DNA of 64,000 bases from positions 23,901 to 87,900 of the forward strand of contig CAJUGJ010000007.1 in NCBI GenBank assembly GCA_910586015.1, given 5' to 3'. Under the pieces are notes generated by a model. It had not been told where the DNA came from. It worked only from the letters and a program-made list of their open reading frames with translations, and did not search any database. The translations under genes and the position numbers were made by a program. Positions 34,795 through 44,112 of the stretch are shown here, in pieces. Position 1 is the first letter of the stretch. Each line of letters starts with the position of its first letter. This stretch comes from an uncultured Lachnospiraceae bacterium. GTDB taxonomy: Bacteria > Bacillota > Clostridia > Lachnospirales > Lachnospiraceae.

Positions 34795-35754
34795 ATGACA
34801 GAACAGAAAGATATTCTGATACCACCAGATAAAGTGCAAGAATCGATAAAAACTCAGAATGTTGAAATTTCGAAATCGGAAAAGACGCTGCTTCAACTGG
34901 CAAAAGAAGAGTTAAATCAAATTACTTATAGTGAATCAGATCAACTTGTCGATCCAGAGCGGATTTCTTCTTTAATTGAGATTATTAAGAAATATGAAAA
35001 GCCAATACTTCCAGAAGGCTTTGGTGAGGATGAATTTTTTAAACGTTTTCAGGATAAGATGCAATCAGAATCTAAACAAAAGCAAAAAAGTGTCATTCAA
35101 CTTCAGGAATCAAAAAATGGAAGAACAGAAAAAAGAGAACAACATTTCAAATGTAGATTTATAATAACAGCAGCATCTGTTCTAATCTTATTTTCCATTA
35201 TTATAGTAGGAAAAGTGGCATCCGTTGATGCTAATACAAAATTATTTAAATTAGTAACACAAGAGGATGATTTACTTTATTATAAAAATAGTACATTATT
35301 AGGTTCACCTATTCAAAGATTAGAGGAAGAAGAAAATTTTAGACCTTATAAAGATAAAAAAGTAACCATAGATGAATTTTTAGACGCCTATGCAGAAGAT
35401 ATATATTTACCTTTAGAACTGTTGAAAAATTTAAATAATTGCGAGTTTTCCTATGTAGAAGAATTAAGAACTTCTTTTCGGTATAGTTATACAAATCCTG
35501 AAACAGATGAATTTTTTATTATGAATATAACAAAAAGTCAGAGTATTTCTCAACAGATATACTATACTCTTTCAAAAAATAGAAAACTTTTAGATGTTGA
35601 CTGTGGATGGGAGGGTGCAAAGCTCTATTATAATGAAGAAAAAGGCGATTTATTGGCAATACTAGAAATTGGAATAGGTCTTTATGATATTGAGAGTAAT
35701 ATGCCATTGGATACTTTTTTGGAAGTTGTTAAAAATTTAGAAGTCTACAAATAA
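34795..35754 (+). CDS. putative membrane anti-sigma factor
   Basis: 319 residues: a cytoplasmic, highly charged N-terminal half (1-120), one transmembrane helix near FIITAASVLILFSIIIVGKVA, and an outer domain of about 175 residues. The C-terminal segment ends IGLYDIESNMPLDTFLEVVKNL, which resembles the last strand and helix of DUF4367-like outer domains of anti-sigma factors. Assignment rests on topology and on the sigma gene 54 bp upstream. Confidence 0.6.
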   Translation: MTEQKDILIPPDKVQESIKTQNVEISKSEKTLLQLAKEELNQITYSESDQLVDPERISSLIEIIKKYEKPILPEGFGEDEFFKRFQDKMQSESKQKQKSVIQLQESKNGRTEKREQHFKCRFIITAASVLILFSIIIVGKVASVDANTKLFKLVTQEDDLLYYKNSTLLGSPIQRLEEEENFRPYKDKKVTIDEFLDAYAEDIYLPLELLKNLNNCEFSYVEELRTSFRYSYTNPETDEFFIMNITKSQSISQQIYYTLSKNRKLLDVDCGWEGAKLYYNEEKGDLLAILEIGIGLYDIESNMPLDTFLEVVKNLEVYK

Positions 35755-35773
35755 AAAATTTGGAGAGGTACAA

Positions 35774-36313
35774 ATGAAAAAGATAAATAAAATAATGTTA
35801 TTAACCGTGTTATTAAGTATAGGATTATTTGTTACAAGTCCTAAAACTGTAAAAGCAGAGGACTTATTAGAGGAAGAAGTATTGCAAGAAATTGAGTTGG
35901 ATATTGAAAACATGACACAAAAAGAGGCAGAACAATTTTTAAAAGATACCATCGGATTACCAGAAAATTTTTCTATCAGTGAACTAGAGGGAAGAATTAG
36001 TGTTATACCAACTTCATCTTCGATTATAATTACATATAGTACTACTTCTCAGATAGGAACTGCAAGTGAAATAGGGGTAAAACAAGTTTATATCCAAAAT
36101 AGAGATCCCGGTGGATATACTTATGCAAGCTCATTGATACTTCCAATAAAATCCTATAATACAGATGATACTTATTTTTCAGGTGGTGTAAGTGTTAAAG
36201 ATCCGACAGTAGGAAAGGAATATCGTGTGAAATTAACATACTATATGATAGTAGATGGAGTAGAATATAAATTCATTTCTACAACGGATCCTATCTTATT
36301 TACTGGAAATTGA
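35774..36313 (+). CDS. secreted protein of unknown function
   Basis: 179 residues with a clear signal peptide (KKINKIMLLTVLLSIGLFV, probable cut after VKA near residue 28). The mature part begins with an acidic helix (EEEVLQEIELDIENM) and is otherwise beta-rich, with many Ser/Thr/Tyr. No family recognised. It follows the anti-sigma gene by 19 bp, so it may be part of the same envelope-stress or signalling unit. Confidence 0.65.
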   Translation: MKKINKIMLLTVLLSIGLFVTSPKTVKAEDLLEEEVLQEIELDIENMTQKEAEQFLKDTIGLPENFSISELEGRISVIPTSSSIIITYSTTSQIGTASEIGVKQVYIQNRDPGGYTYASSLILPIKSYNTDDTYFSGGVSVKDPTVGKEYRVKLTYYMIVDGVEYKFISTTDPILFTGN

Positions 36314-36363
36314 GTATCGCTAATTGGAGATAAAATTTCGTTAAAATTTCAGGAAAATAATGC

Positions 36364-36392
36364 TTGCCTTTTTTAATTCCTTATGTTAGAAT
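36364..36392 (+). promoter_or_regulatory. promoter for the rpmJ-rplQ operon
   Basis: TTGCCT (36364-36369), 17 bp, TAGAAT (36387-36392). Confidence 0.65.
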
Positions 36393-36428
36393 AACAAATG
36401 GACTTTTTTTGAAAGGAGTGAATTGAGG

Positions 36429-36542
36429 ATGAAGGTTAGATCTTCAGTAAAACCAATTTGCGAAAAATGTAAGATTATTAAAAGAAAGGGTGCTATCAGA
36501 GTAATCTGTGAGAACCCAAAGCATAAGCAAAGACAGGGCTAA
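36429..36542 (+). CDS. rpmJ: 50S ribosomal protein L36
   Basis: 37 codons: [20 protein letters not shown] and so on to KHKQRQG. The CEKC pair with a later Cys and His gives the zinc-ribbon form. It is the usual neighbour of rpsM, but infA, map, adk and secY, which normally precede it, are absent, so this operon is separated from the S10/spc block. Confidence 0.95.
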
Positions 36543-36871
36543 TTTCCAGTAAAAGCAGGTTTTTTCGGCTTTTATTGTTTCGATATAGTGAGCGTTATCT
36601 GGAATTTCTATTTCTGATACGGGCACTTGTATAGAAACAGTTCTTGCTTTCTGCGTTACAATCGTCTGTGGGAAACGGGATAGACTTTTTGGTTTAGACC
36701 GACAGACGGCATTGTGATATTGTGGGCTGTATTGTATTGCAGTTTTAGATCGGTATTTGATCTTTCAGCTAAATTTTTGCTGTCACAATTTAAAGCGGCT
36801 GACGTGATTTACAGTATTGTAATCATGGTACTAATTTTTTACTTTATATTTTATATGGAGGTGCTATACGC
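36543..36871 (+). promoter_or_regulatory. 329-nt gap between rpmJ and rpsM, possible structured leader
   Basis: This gap inside a ribosomal operon holds no gene. CGTCTGT (36663-36669) pairs with ACAGACG (36702-36708), and GGTTTAGACC lies within. Ribosomal operons often carry autoregulatory leaders in this position, but I do not recognise a known leader class here. No convincing promoter was found. Confidence 0.4.
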
Positions 36872-37240
36872 ATGGCTCGTATCAGTGGTGTGGATTTACC
36901 AAGAGAGAAACGCGTGGAAATTGGACTTACGTATATTTACGGAATTGGTAGAGTAAGTTCCAATCGTATTCTTGAAAAAGCAAATGTCAATCCAGATACT
37001 CGTGTTAGAGATTTAACGGATGAAGAAGTAGCAAGAATTCGTGACGTAATTGATGAAACAATGGTAGTAGAAGGTGACTTGAGAAGAGAAGTTGCCATGA
37101 ACATTAAAAGATTGCAGGAAATTGGATGCTACAGGGGAATCCGTCACAGGAAAGGGCTCCCGGTTCGAGGCCAAAAGACCAAAACGAACGCGAGGACCAG
37201 AAAGGGCCCGAAGCGTACAGTTGCTAATAAGAAGAAATAG
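36872..37240 (+). CDS. rpsM: 30S ribosomal protein S13
   Basis: 122 residues: ARISGVDLPREKRVEIGLTY, then RDLTDEEVARIRD and the basic tail RKGLPVRGQKTKTNARTRKG. It contacts the 16S rRNA head and tRNA. TGGAGGTG upstream. Confidence 0.96.
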   Translation: MARISGVDLPREKRVEIGLTYIYGIGRVSSNRILEKANVNPDTRVRDLTDEEVARIRDVIDETMVVEGDLRREVAMNIKRLQEIGCYRGIRHRKGLPVRGQKTKTNARTRKGPKRTVANKKK

Positions 37241-37269
37241 TAATACAAAATCCAACAGGAGGGTTTGAA

Positions 37270-37671
37270 ATGGCTAAGAAAGCAGTAGCTGCAAAAAAAT
37301 TGACGAAGAAGCGTGTAAAAAAGAATGTAGATCGCGGACAGGCACACATTCAGTCGTCATTTAATAATACAATTGTTACTTTAACAGATTCCGAAGGAAA
37401 TGCCCTTTCTTGGGCAAGTGCCGGTGGATTAGGATTTCGTGGTTCTCGAAAATCCACTCCTTATGCAGCACAGATGGCAGCAGAAACCGCAGCAAAGGCG
37501 GCTTTGGTTCATGGTCTTCGTTCCGTAGAAGTTATGGTAAAAGGACCGGGATCAGGAAGAGAAGCAGCAATTCGTGCATTACAAGCGTGTGGTATTGAGG
37601 TTACAAGTATTCGTGACGTAACTCCTGTTCCTCATAATGGATGTAGACCACCAAAACGCAGAAGAGTGTAA
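37270..37671 (+). CDS. rpsK: 30S ribosomal protein S11
   Basis: 133 residues: GQAHIQSSFNNTIVTLTD, GGLGFRGSRKSTPYAAQMAA and the C-terminal RDVTPVPHNGCRPPKRRRV are all diagnostic. Second gene of the alpha-type operon. Confidence 0.97.
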   Translation: MAKKAVAAKKLTKKRVKKNVDRGQAHIQSSFNNTIVTLTDSEGNALSWASAGGLGFRGSRKSTPYAAQMAAETAAKAALVHGLRSVEVMVKGPGSGREAAIRALQACGIEVTSIRDVTPVPHNGCRPPKRRRV

Positions 37672-37689
37672 TAAGGAGGTAATCATAAA

Positions 37690-38286
37690 ATGGCTAGAGA
37701 TATGGGTCCAGTATTAAAGAGATGTCGTTCCCTCGGAATTGAACCTGCATATTTAGGAATAGATAAAAAGTCTAACCGAAATTTTTCTAGAGCTGGAAAG
37801 AAAGTAAGTGAGTATGGCTTACAGTTAAGAGAAAAGCAAAAAGCAAAGTTTATCTATGGTATGTTAGAAAAGCCGTTCCGCAACGATTTTGAAAAAGCAA
37901 AGAAATTAAAATATGGTACAACTGGTGAGAATTTAATGATTTTGTTAGAGCTTAGACTGGATAATGTATTATTCCGTATGGGTTACGGAAGAACCAGAAC
38001 AGAAGCAAGACAGATTATTGATCACAAACACATTTTAGTCAATGGGAAGTGTGTAAATATTCCTTCTTATCGGGTAAAAGCGGGCGATGTTATCGCAGTT
38101 AGAGAAAAAGCGAAGTCTGCACAAAGATATAAAGATATTTTGGAAGTCACCGACGGAAGAGCAGTTCCGGCTTGGTTAGAGGCAGATCATGAAAACCTAA
38201 CCGGTACAGTAAAGGAAATCCCAACCAGAGATCAGATTGAAGTTCCGGTAAATGAAGTGCTTATTGTCGAGTTGTACTCCAAATAA
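37690..38286 (+). CDS. rpsD: 30S ribosomal protein S4
   Basis: 198 residues with the S4 RNA-binding fold: LELRLDNVLFRMGYGRTRTEARQ, then HKHILVNGKCVNIPSYRVK. A primary 16S rRNA binder and in many bacteria the translational repressor of this operon. Confidence 0.97.
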   Translation: MARDMGPVLKRCRSLGIEPAYLGIDKKSNRNFSRAGKKVSEYGLQLREKQKAKFIYGMLEKPFRNDFEKAKKLKYGTTGENLMILLELRLDNVLFRMGYGRTRTEARQIIDHKHILVNGKCVNIPSYRVKAGDVIAVREKAKSAQRYKDILEVTDGRAVPAWLEADHENLTGTVKEIPTRDQIEVPVNEVLIVELYSK

Positions 38287-38345
38287 TAGGACTGCCATTT
38301 TACTATTTGGAATACCCCTCACAAAACCTAAAAGGAGGGTTCACT

Positions 38346-39305
38346 GTGTTTGATTTTAAACCACCAAAAATTGATATAGCTGAAATAAGTGAAGATAAGA
38401 AATACGGCCGTTTCGTTGTCGAACCTCTGGAACGAGGCTATGGCACAACGCTAGGGAATTCCCTTCGCAGAATTATGCTTTCCTCTTTGCCCGGAGCAGC
38501 GGTCAGTCAGGTGAAAATTGATGGTGTTGTTCACGAGTTTTCCGGACTTCCGGGTGTAAAAGAAGACGTGACAGAGATTATCATGAACATAAAGAACCTG
38601 GCAATTAAGAACACAAGTGAAACAAGTGAGCCAAAGACTGCTTATATCGAATTTGAGGGTGAAGGTGTAGTAACGGCTGGAGATATTCAGGCAGAGCCAG
38701 ATATTGAAATCCTCAATCCAGATTTGGTAATTGCAACATTAAATGGCGGCACGGACAGTAAGCTTTATATGGAACTGACCATTACAAAAGGCAGAGGTTA
38801 TGTCAGTGCAGATAAAAATAAAAATGAAGATCTTCCAATTGGTGTAATTGCAGTCGATTCTATTTATACACCGATAAAACGTGTAAATTTGACTGTAGAA
38901 AATACCCGTGTAGGACAGATTACAGATTATGATAAATTAACACTTGATGTATATACGAATGGTACATTAGGACCAGACGAATCTGTTAGTCTTGCAGCAA
39001 AGGTATTGAGTGAGCACTTAAATTCCTTTATCGATCTATCTGAAAATGCTAAAACAGCAGAAGTTATGGTAGAAACTGTAAACAATGAAAAGGAAAAGGT
39101 TCTCGAAATGAATATCGATGAGTTGGAATTATCAGTACGTTCCTATAACTGTTTAAAGAGAGCTGGAATTAATACAGTAGAGGAATTGTGCAGCAGAACC
39201 TCAGAAGATATGATGAAGGTCAGAAATTTAGGTCGTAAGTCTTTGGAAGAAGTACTTGCAAAGTTAAAGGAACTGGGACTATCCTTGAATTTAAGCGATG
39301 ACTGA
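38346..39305 (+). CDS. rpoA: RNA polymerase alpha subunit
   Basis: 319 residues. The N-terminal dimerisation domain starts with FDFKPPKIDIAEI and includes PLERGYGTTLGNSLRRIMLS. The C-terminal DNA-binding domain is ELELSVRSYNCLKRAGI through RNLGRKSLEEVLAKLKELG. The start is the GTG at 38346, six bases after GGAGGG; the longer open frame from 38307 would include that site. Confidence 0.97.
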   Translation: MFDFKPPKIDIAEISEDKKYGRFVVEPLERGYGTTLGNSLRRIMLSSLPGAAVSQVKIDGVVHEFSGLPGVKEDVTEIIMNIKNLAIKNTSETSEPKTAYIEFEGEGVVTAGDIQAEPDIEILNPDLVIATLNGGTDSKLYMELTITKGRGYVSADKNKNEDLPIGVIAVDSIYTPIKRVNLTVENTRVGQITDYDKLTLDVYTNGTLGPDESVSLAAKVLSEHLNSFIDLSENAKTAEVMVETVNNEKEKVLEMNIDELELSVRSYNCLKRAGINTVEELCSRTSEDMMKVRNLGRKSLEEVLAKLKELGLSLNLSDD

Positions 39306-39320
39306 TAAGGAGGAAATACA

Positions 39321-39857
39321 ATGGCAGGTTATAGAAAACTCGGCAGAACCTCGAATCAGAGAAAGGCTCTACTGAGGAATCAAGTTACCAATCTGCTCTA
39401 TCATGGCAAGATTGTTACTACCGAAGCAAAGGCGAAAGAAATCCGCCGCATTGCAGAAAAGATGATTGCACTTGCAGTTAAAGAGAGAGATAATTTCGAA
39501 GAAGTTACAATTTCTGCAAAAGTAGTGCGTAAGGATAAAGATGGAAAAAGAGTAAAAGAAGTAAAAGACGGTAAAAAGGTAGAAGTATTTGATACCGTAG
39601 AAAAGACAATTAAGAAGGATAAGCCATCCAGACTTCATGCAAGAAGAAAGATGAATGCTTATTTATATGAAATTAAAGAAGTGCCTAAGGAAAATGCAGG
39701 TAAGAAAAAGAATACAAAAACAGTCAATGTTGCAGATAAACTTTTTACTGAGATTGCTCCAAAATATGTAGACCGTAACGGCGGTTATACTAGAATTGTA
39801 AAGATTGGTCAACGTAAAGGTGATGCAGCAATGGAAGTTTTAATTGAATTAGTGTAA
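39321..39857 (+). CDS. rplQ: 50S ribosomal protein L17
   Basis: 178 residues: YRKLGRTSNQRKALLRNQVT at the start and NGGYTRIVKIGQRKGDAAME at the end. Between them about 55 residues are inserted (KDKDGKRVKEVKDGKKVEVF and following) compared with the 115-130 residue L17 of most bacteria. From memory this insertion is usual in Lachnospiraceae. Confidence 0.96.
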   Translation: MAGYRKLGRTSNQRKALLRNQVTNLLYHGKIVTTEAKAKEIRRIAEKMIALAVKERDNFEEVTISAKVVRKDKDGKRVKEVKDGKKVEVFDTVEKTIKKDKPSRLHARRKMNAYLYEIKEVPKENAGKKKNTKTVNVADKLFTEIAPKYVDRNGGYTRIVKIGQRKGDAAMEVLIELV

Positions 39858-39932
39858 TAGATAGGAGATTGTAGGTTTGTCTAGAATTTTTTCTGGGCAT
39901 GGCGCAACCTAAAATCGCCCTATTACGAACTA

Positions 39933-39984
39933 AAAAACCGGAAAGGTCAAAAGGACAATGTCTATTTGACTTTTTCGGTTTTTT
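39933..39984 (+). terminator. intrinsic terminator after rplQ
   Basis: A long A/T-flanked stem (AAACCG-GAAA-GTCAAA with its partner) with loop AGGACAATGTCTA, ending in TTTTTT. Confidence 0.85.
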
Positions 39985-40113
39985 GTGATTTTCCGTAAAA
40001 GAATTTTAAGAAGATTCTAATCAATATACTATTGCAGAATTTTCAAGAAACAGTTATTATAATATAGAAAGCTTTAACGAATTTTTAGCTGTGATCGATC
40101 CGTGGAGGAAGAA

Positions 40114-41853
40114 ATGACTGATAGGGAAAATAATAATTTAGGAGAAGAAATTCAGGATATTGTCCAAACAGCAGTCAACACAATGGACTTTAAAGAGTTA
40201 AATAACGAAATAACCACTACTATAAATACTGCTCTGTCTGAGGTGCGTCAGGCACTTGGAATTGTACCTGTAAACAGAAATGAACCGAATCGTCCTGAAC
40301 CCGGAACTTGGCGTCCTGTTGGACCACAAAGAGGCGATAAACAAAATAAACAACTGCCGAATGTTTCAAGTTTTGGGGCATCCATAGGCAGTCAGGTCAA
40401 TTCAAATTTACCTCAGAGAAGGATCAGTCATCATACGAATGGAAATAGAACAGATAACCGATTTTTAAGAGAGCAAACAAATGATACCTCAACACAAAGA
40501 ACAGAAACGCCATCAAATCAAACATTTAGAGGCACAGGACAATCCGGACAAAGAATGTCTGGTGCAACACAGGGAGCATTTGTAGGCGCAAATGGACAGA
40601 AAGCCTTTGAACAACCAATAAGACAATCTGGACAAAGAATGAATCCAATACAAGGACAAAAGGGACAACAATCCAGAGAAGCAACAAGAAATACAGCTAG
40701 AGGACAGACAGGATGGCATAATTGGCATCAAACAGGTAATGTTGTTCACCAAGGTCGAAGACAGGGTACCGTCTGGACAGAACAAAATCAGGGCAGAAGA
40801 GGTGTACCAATTCCCTATATACCAGTAGGCAATATTTCAGGAACGTTATGTAGTGTATTAGGAGGAGTAGGAGTAGGTACTTTTGGTCTTGCCTTTTTAG
40901 TCATGCTTATTATGGGACTGGGAACAGGAGAAGACATTTTTGGTGTAATTATGACAGGAATGTTTATTCCTTTAGTGATTAGTTGCTTTTTTGTAAATAG
41001 AGGGAAAAAAATTCGTGGAAGACTTCGTCGAATGAAAGGTTATATGAAAGTATTACAGGTTCGTGGATTTAGTTCCATAAAAGAACTTGCAAATGCAACA
41101 GGATCCAATGAGAAGTTTGTAAAAAAAGATCTTCGACAAATGTTGTCTTTAGGAATGTTTCCAGAAGGACAATTAGACGATACCAATACCTGCTTTATGG
41201 CAACAAGATCTAGCTGTGAACAGTATCGAATTGCACAGACAAGTTTCGAACAAAGACAAGCAGAAGAAAAAGCGAGATTAGCGGAAGAAAAACGCAGAAA
41301 AGTAAGAATGGCAAGGTATCAAGAGCAGGAAGAGGCAATGGAACAAAAGAGAGAAAAAGAGAAAGCAGAAAACTCTTTTGAAGCGAAAGAATTATCTCCA
41401 GAAGTAAGGGAAGCAGTTGAACATGGAAGAGAATGTATGCGTCAGATTAGAGAAACGAATGATGCAATTCCAGCAGAAGATGTTTCTGAAAAATTAGATC
41501 GTCTGGAATTAGTCATTGATCGAATTTTCTATCATGTAGAAAAACATCCCGATCAACTTCCAGAGATTCGAAAATTTATGGACTATTATCTTCCGACAAC
41601 GCTTAAACTATTAAAGGCATATCAGGAGTTTGATTCTCAACCAGTACAGGGTGAAAATATAAAAACAGCAAAACAAGAAATCCGAAACACATTGGATACA
41701 ATTAATATAGCATTTGAAAATTTGTTGGACAGTTTATTTGAAGATGCAGCAATGGATGTTTCTACTGATATATCTGTTTTACAGACTATGCTCAAACAGG
41801 AAGGACTTACGGGAAGTGAATTTGAACAAATGAGCAATGAAAGTATGAAATAA
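40114..41853 (+). CDS. XpaC-like protein with low-complexity N-terminus
   Basis: 579 residues. Residues 1-45 are helical and acidic; 50-235 are a Gln/Asn/Gly/Arg-rich unstructured stretch. Two membrane helices follow (about 240-300, VGVGTFGLAFLVMLIMGLG and FGVIMTGMFIPLVISCFFV), then a winged-helix-like patch (GFSSIKELANATGSNEKFVK), a coiled coil, and a C-terminal XpaC domain (AEDVSEKLDRLELVIDRIF, KFMDYYLPTTLKLLKAY). XpaC proteins pair with TelA; their biochemical role is unclear. I chose the ATG five bases after GGAGG. telA follows after 18 bp. Confidence 0.75.
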   Translation: MTDRENNNLGEEIQDIVQTAVNTMDFKELNNEITTTINTALSEVRQALGIVPVNRNEPNRPEPGTWRPVGPQRGDKQNKQLPNVSSFGASIGSQVNSNLPQRRISHHTNGNRTDNRFLREQTNDTSTQRTETPSNQTFRGTGQSGQRMSGATQGAFVGANGQKAFEQPIRQSGQRMNPIQGQKGQQSREATRNTARGQTGWHNWHQTGNVVHQGRRQGTVWTEQNQGRRGVPIPYIPVGNISGTLCSVLGGVGVGTFGLAFLVMLIMGLGTGEDIFGVIMTGMFIPLVISCFFVNRGKKIRGRLRRMKGYMKVLQVRGFSSIKELANATGSNEKFVKKDLRQMLSLGMFPEGQLDDTNTCFMATRSSCEQYRIAQTSFEQRQAEEKARLAEEKRRKVRMARYQEQEEAMEQKREKEKAENSFEAKELSPEVREAVEHGRECMRQIRETNDAIPAEDVSEKLDRLELVIDRIFYHVEKHPDQLPEIRKFMDYYLPTTLKLLKAYQEFDSQPVQGENIKTAKQEIRNTLDTINIAFENLLDSLFEDAAMDVSTDISVLQTMLKQEGLTGSEFEQMSNESMK

Positions 41854-41871
41854 AGAAGAATAGGAGGATTT

Positions 41872-43035
41872 ATGAGAGAAGATTTAAAAAACTTAGAAGA
41901 GATAGTAGCTCCGACTTTAACATTTGAACCATTTAAAGAGGAAGCACCTTTAGCCGAGCAAAAAAAGGAAGAAGCCATAAAACAACAGGCAGAACCTGTT
42001 TTGGATGAAAGTATGTTAAGTCCAGAAGAAAAGAAAATGGTAGAGGATTTTTCTAATCAAATCGAATTGAATAATTCGAATTTAGTATTACAATATGGTG
42101 CAGGTGCACAAAAAAAGATTGCGGATTTTTCAGAAACAGCACTTGGAAATGTACGTACAAAGGATCTCGGAGAGATTGGAGAGATGCTTTCAGGTGTAGT
42201 AAGTGAATTAAAAAGCTTTGATGTAGATGAAGAAGAAAAGGGTGGATTTTTAGGAATTTTTAAAAAGAGCTCTAATAAAGTAACCTCAATGAAAGCAAAG
42301 TATGCTCGTGCCGAAACAAATGTAAATCGTATTTGTCAGGTATTAGAAGGACACCAAGTTCAATTATTAAAGGACGTTGCCATGCTAGATAAGATGTACG
42401 AACTAAATAAGACCTATTTTAAGGAATTATCTATGTACATATTAGCAGGTAAAAAGAAATTAAACAAAGTACAGACAGAGGAATTACCTAAATTGGTAGA
42501 GCAATCCAGAAAAACTGGGTTGCCAGAAGATGCACAAGCTGCCAATGATCTTTCGGCACTCTGTAATCGATTTGAGAAAAAGCTTCACGATTTAGAATTA
42601 ACCAGAATGATCTCCATTCAAATGGCTCCACAAATTCGCTTGGTACAAAGTAATGATACTTTAATGGCAGAAAAAATTCAGTCTACGTTAGTAAATACAA
42701 TTCCATTGTGGAAAAGTCAGATGGTGCTTGCACTTGGAGTAGTTCATTCTGGTCAAGCAGCAGCGGCACAGCGCGAAGTTACAGATATGACCAATGAACT
42801 GCTCAAGAAAAACGCTGCTACATTAAAGATGGCAACTATTGAAACAGCAAAAGAATCTGAACGCGGAATTGTAGATATAGATACACTAAAGATGACAAAT
42901 GAGTCACTGATCAATACATTAGATGAAGTTATACGAATTCAAACAGAAGGTCGCCAAAAACGTCAGGAGGCAGAAGTAGAACTTCGCAGAATCGAAAATG
43001 AATTAAAAGAAAAATTGTTGACAATACGTAATTAA
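41872..43035 (+). CDS. TelA family protein (toxic anion resistance)
   Basis: 387 residues, almost all helical. Family signatures are GLPEDAQAANDLSALCNRFE, DLELTRMISIQMAPQIRLVQ and NTIPLWKSQMVLALGVVHSGQ. Members were linked to tellurite resistance and, in Listeria and Bacillus relatives, to tolerance of antimicrobials that act on the envelope. It forms the usual xpaC-telA pair, here placed between rplQ and the ECF-transporter genes. Confidence 0.9.
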   Translation: MREDLKNLEEIVAPTLTFEPFKEEAPLAEQKKEEAIKQQAEPVLDESMLSPEEKKMVEDFSNQIELNNSNLVLQYGAGAQKKIADFSETALGNVRTKDLGEIGEMLSGVVSELKSFDVDEEEKGGFLGIFKKSSNKVTSMKAKYARAETNVNRICQVLEGHQVQLLKDVAMLDKMYELNKTYFKELSMYILAGKKKLNKVQTEELPKLVEQSRKTGLPEDAQAANDLSALCNRFEKKLHDLELTRMISIQMAPQIRLVQSNDTLMAEKIQSTLVNTIPLWKSQMVLALGVVHSGQAAAAQREVTDMTNELLKKNAATLKMATIETAKESERGIVDIDTLKMTNESLINTLDEVIRIQTEGRQKRQEAEVELRRIENELKEKLLTIRN

Positions 43036-43040
43036 AAACA

Positions 43041-43115
43041 AAAAAGAGCTGTTGAAAATAAGATTTTTATACCATATATCTGGTAGTTAAAATCTATTCT
43101 TCAACAGCTCTTTTT
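43041..43115 (+). terminator. intrinsic terminator after telA
   Basis: AAAAGAGCTGTTGAA pairs with TTCAACAGCTCTTTT at the base of a long hairpin with an inner AGATTTT/AAAATCT pairing, then TTTTT. Confidence 0.85.
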
Positions 43116-43218
43116 CATAAAATAGGTATAACAAATATAGGAATAGATAAAAGGATTGCATTTTTGGACAGAATAAATTAGAATGATACGTAAAAAGTGC
43201 TAAATAGTGAGGATTGAG

Positions 43219-44112
43219 ATGAAAGAAACAATGATAGATGCCAAACAGGTAGTCTTTGAATATATCCGCAGAGATGAGGAGGGCAATGTAGAATCTGTCA
43301 ACCGTGCATTGGATCAAGTGACGCTTGAAGTAAAAAAGGGAGATTTTGTTGCAATTCTTGGAGCAAATGGCTCTGGTAAATCTACAATTGCCAAACATAT
43401 TAATGCAATTTTAGTTCCAACAGAAGGAACTGTTTGGGTAGATGGAATGGATATTGCAAGAGAGGATAAAATTTGGGAGATTCGACAGAGTGCTGGAATG
43501 GTGTTTCAAAACCCAGACAATCAAATTATTGCAACGGTTGTAGAGGAAGATGTTGGATTTGGACCAGAGAATTTAGGAGTTCCAACAGAAGAGATTTGGA
43601 AACGTGTTGAACAGAGTTTAAAAGCAGTTGGAATGTATGAATATCGCAGTCATTCTCCAAACAAGCTTTCAGGAGGACAAAAACAAAGAGTTGCAATCGC
43701 TGGAATTATGGCAATGAAACCGAAGTGTATTGTATTAGATGAACCTACAGCTATGTTAGATCCCAATGGCAGAAGAGAAGTAATTCAAACAATACGGGAA
43801 TTAAATAAAAAAGAGCATGTCACTGTTCTTTTGATTACACATTATATGGACGAAGTTACGTATGCAGATCATGTTATTGTTATGGATAAGGGAAAAGTTG
43901 TGCTGACAGGAACACCAAAAGAAGTTTTTTCGCAGGTAGAAATCATGAAACAGCATAAACTAGATGTTCCACAAGTGACAGAACTTGCCTATGAGTTAAA
44001 AAAACGTGGAATCATGCTTCCAGATGGGATTATAACAAAAGAAGAATTTATTACAGCATTGTTGGATTGTGTGAAACAGAAAGGCAGAGAATATGGCAAT
44101 TATCTTAGATAA
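43219..44112 (+). CDS. ecfA1: ECF transporter ATPase subunit A1
   Basis: 297 residues. ATPase of the shared energy-coupling module that serves many vitamin-binding S components. Walker A GANGSGKS, Q-loop VFQNPDNQI, signature LSGGQKQRV, Walker B CIVLDEPTAMLDP and the H-loop THYMDE are intact. The start is the ATG six bases after GAGG. The gene overlaps ecfA2 by 20 bp. Confidence 0.95.
   Translation: MKETMIDAKQVVFEYIRRDEEGNVESVNRALDQVTLEVKKGDFVAILGANGSGKSTIAKHINAILVPTEGTVWVDGMDIAREDKIWEIRQSAGMVFQNPDNQIIATVVEEDVGFGPENLGVPTEEIWKRVEQSLKAVGMYEYRSHSPNKLSGGQKQRVAIAGIMAMKPKCIVLDEPTAMLDPNGRREVIQTIRELNKKEHVTVLLITHYMDEVTYADHVIVMDKGKVVLTGTPKEVFSQVEIMKQHKLDVPQVTELAYELKKRGIMLPDGIITKEEFITALLDCVKQKGREYGNYLR

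Noticed and set aside
39321..39857. L17 with a 55-residue insertion as a novelty
   Set aside because: From memory the same insertion is usual in Lachnospiraceae L17, so it marks the lineage rather than something new.
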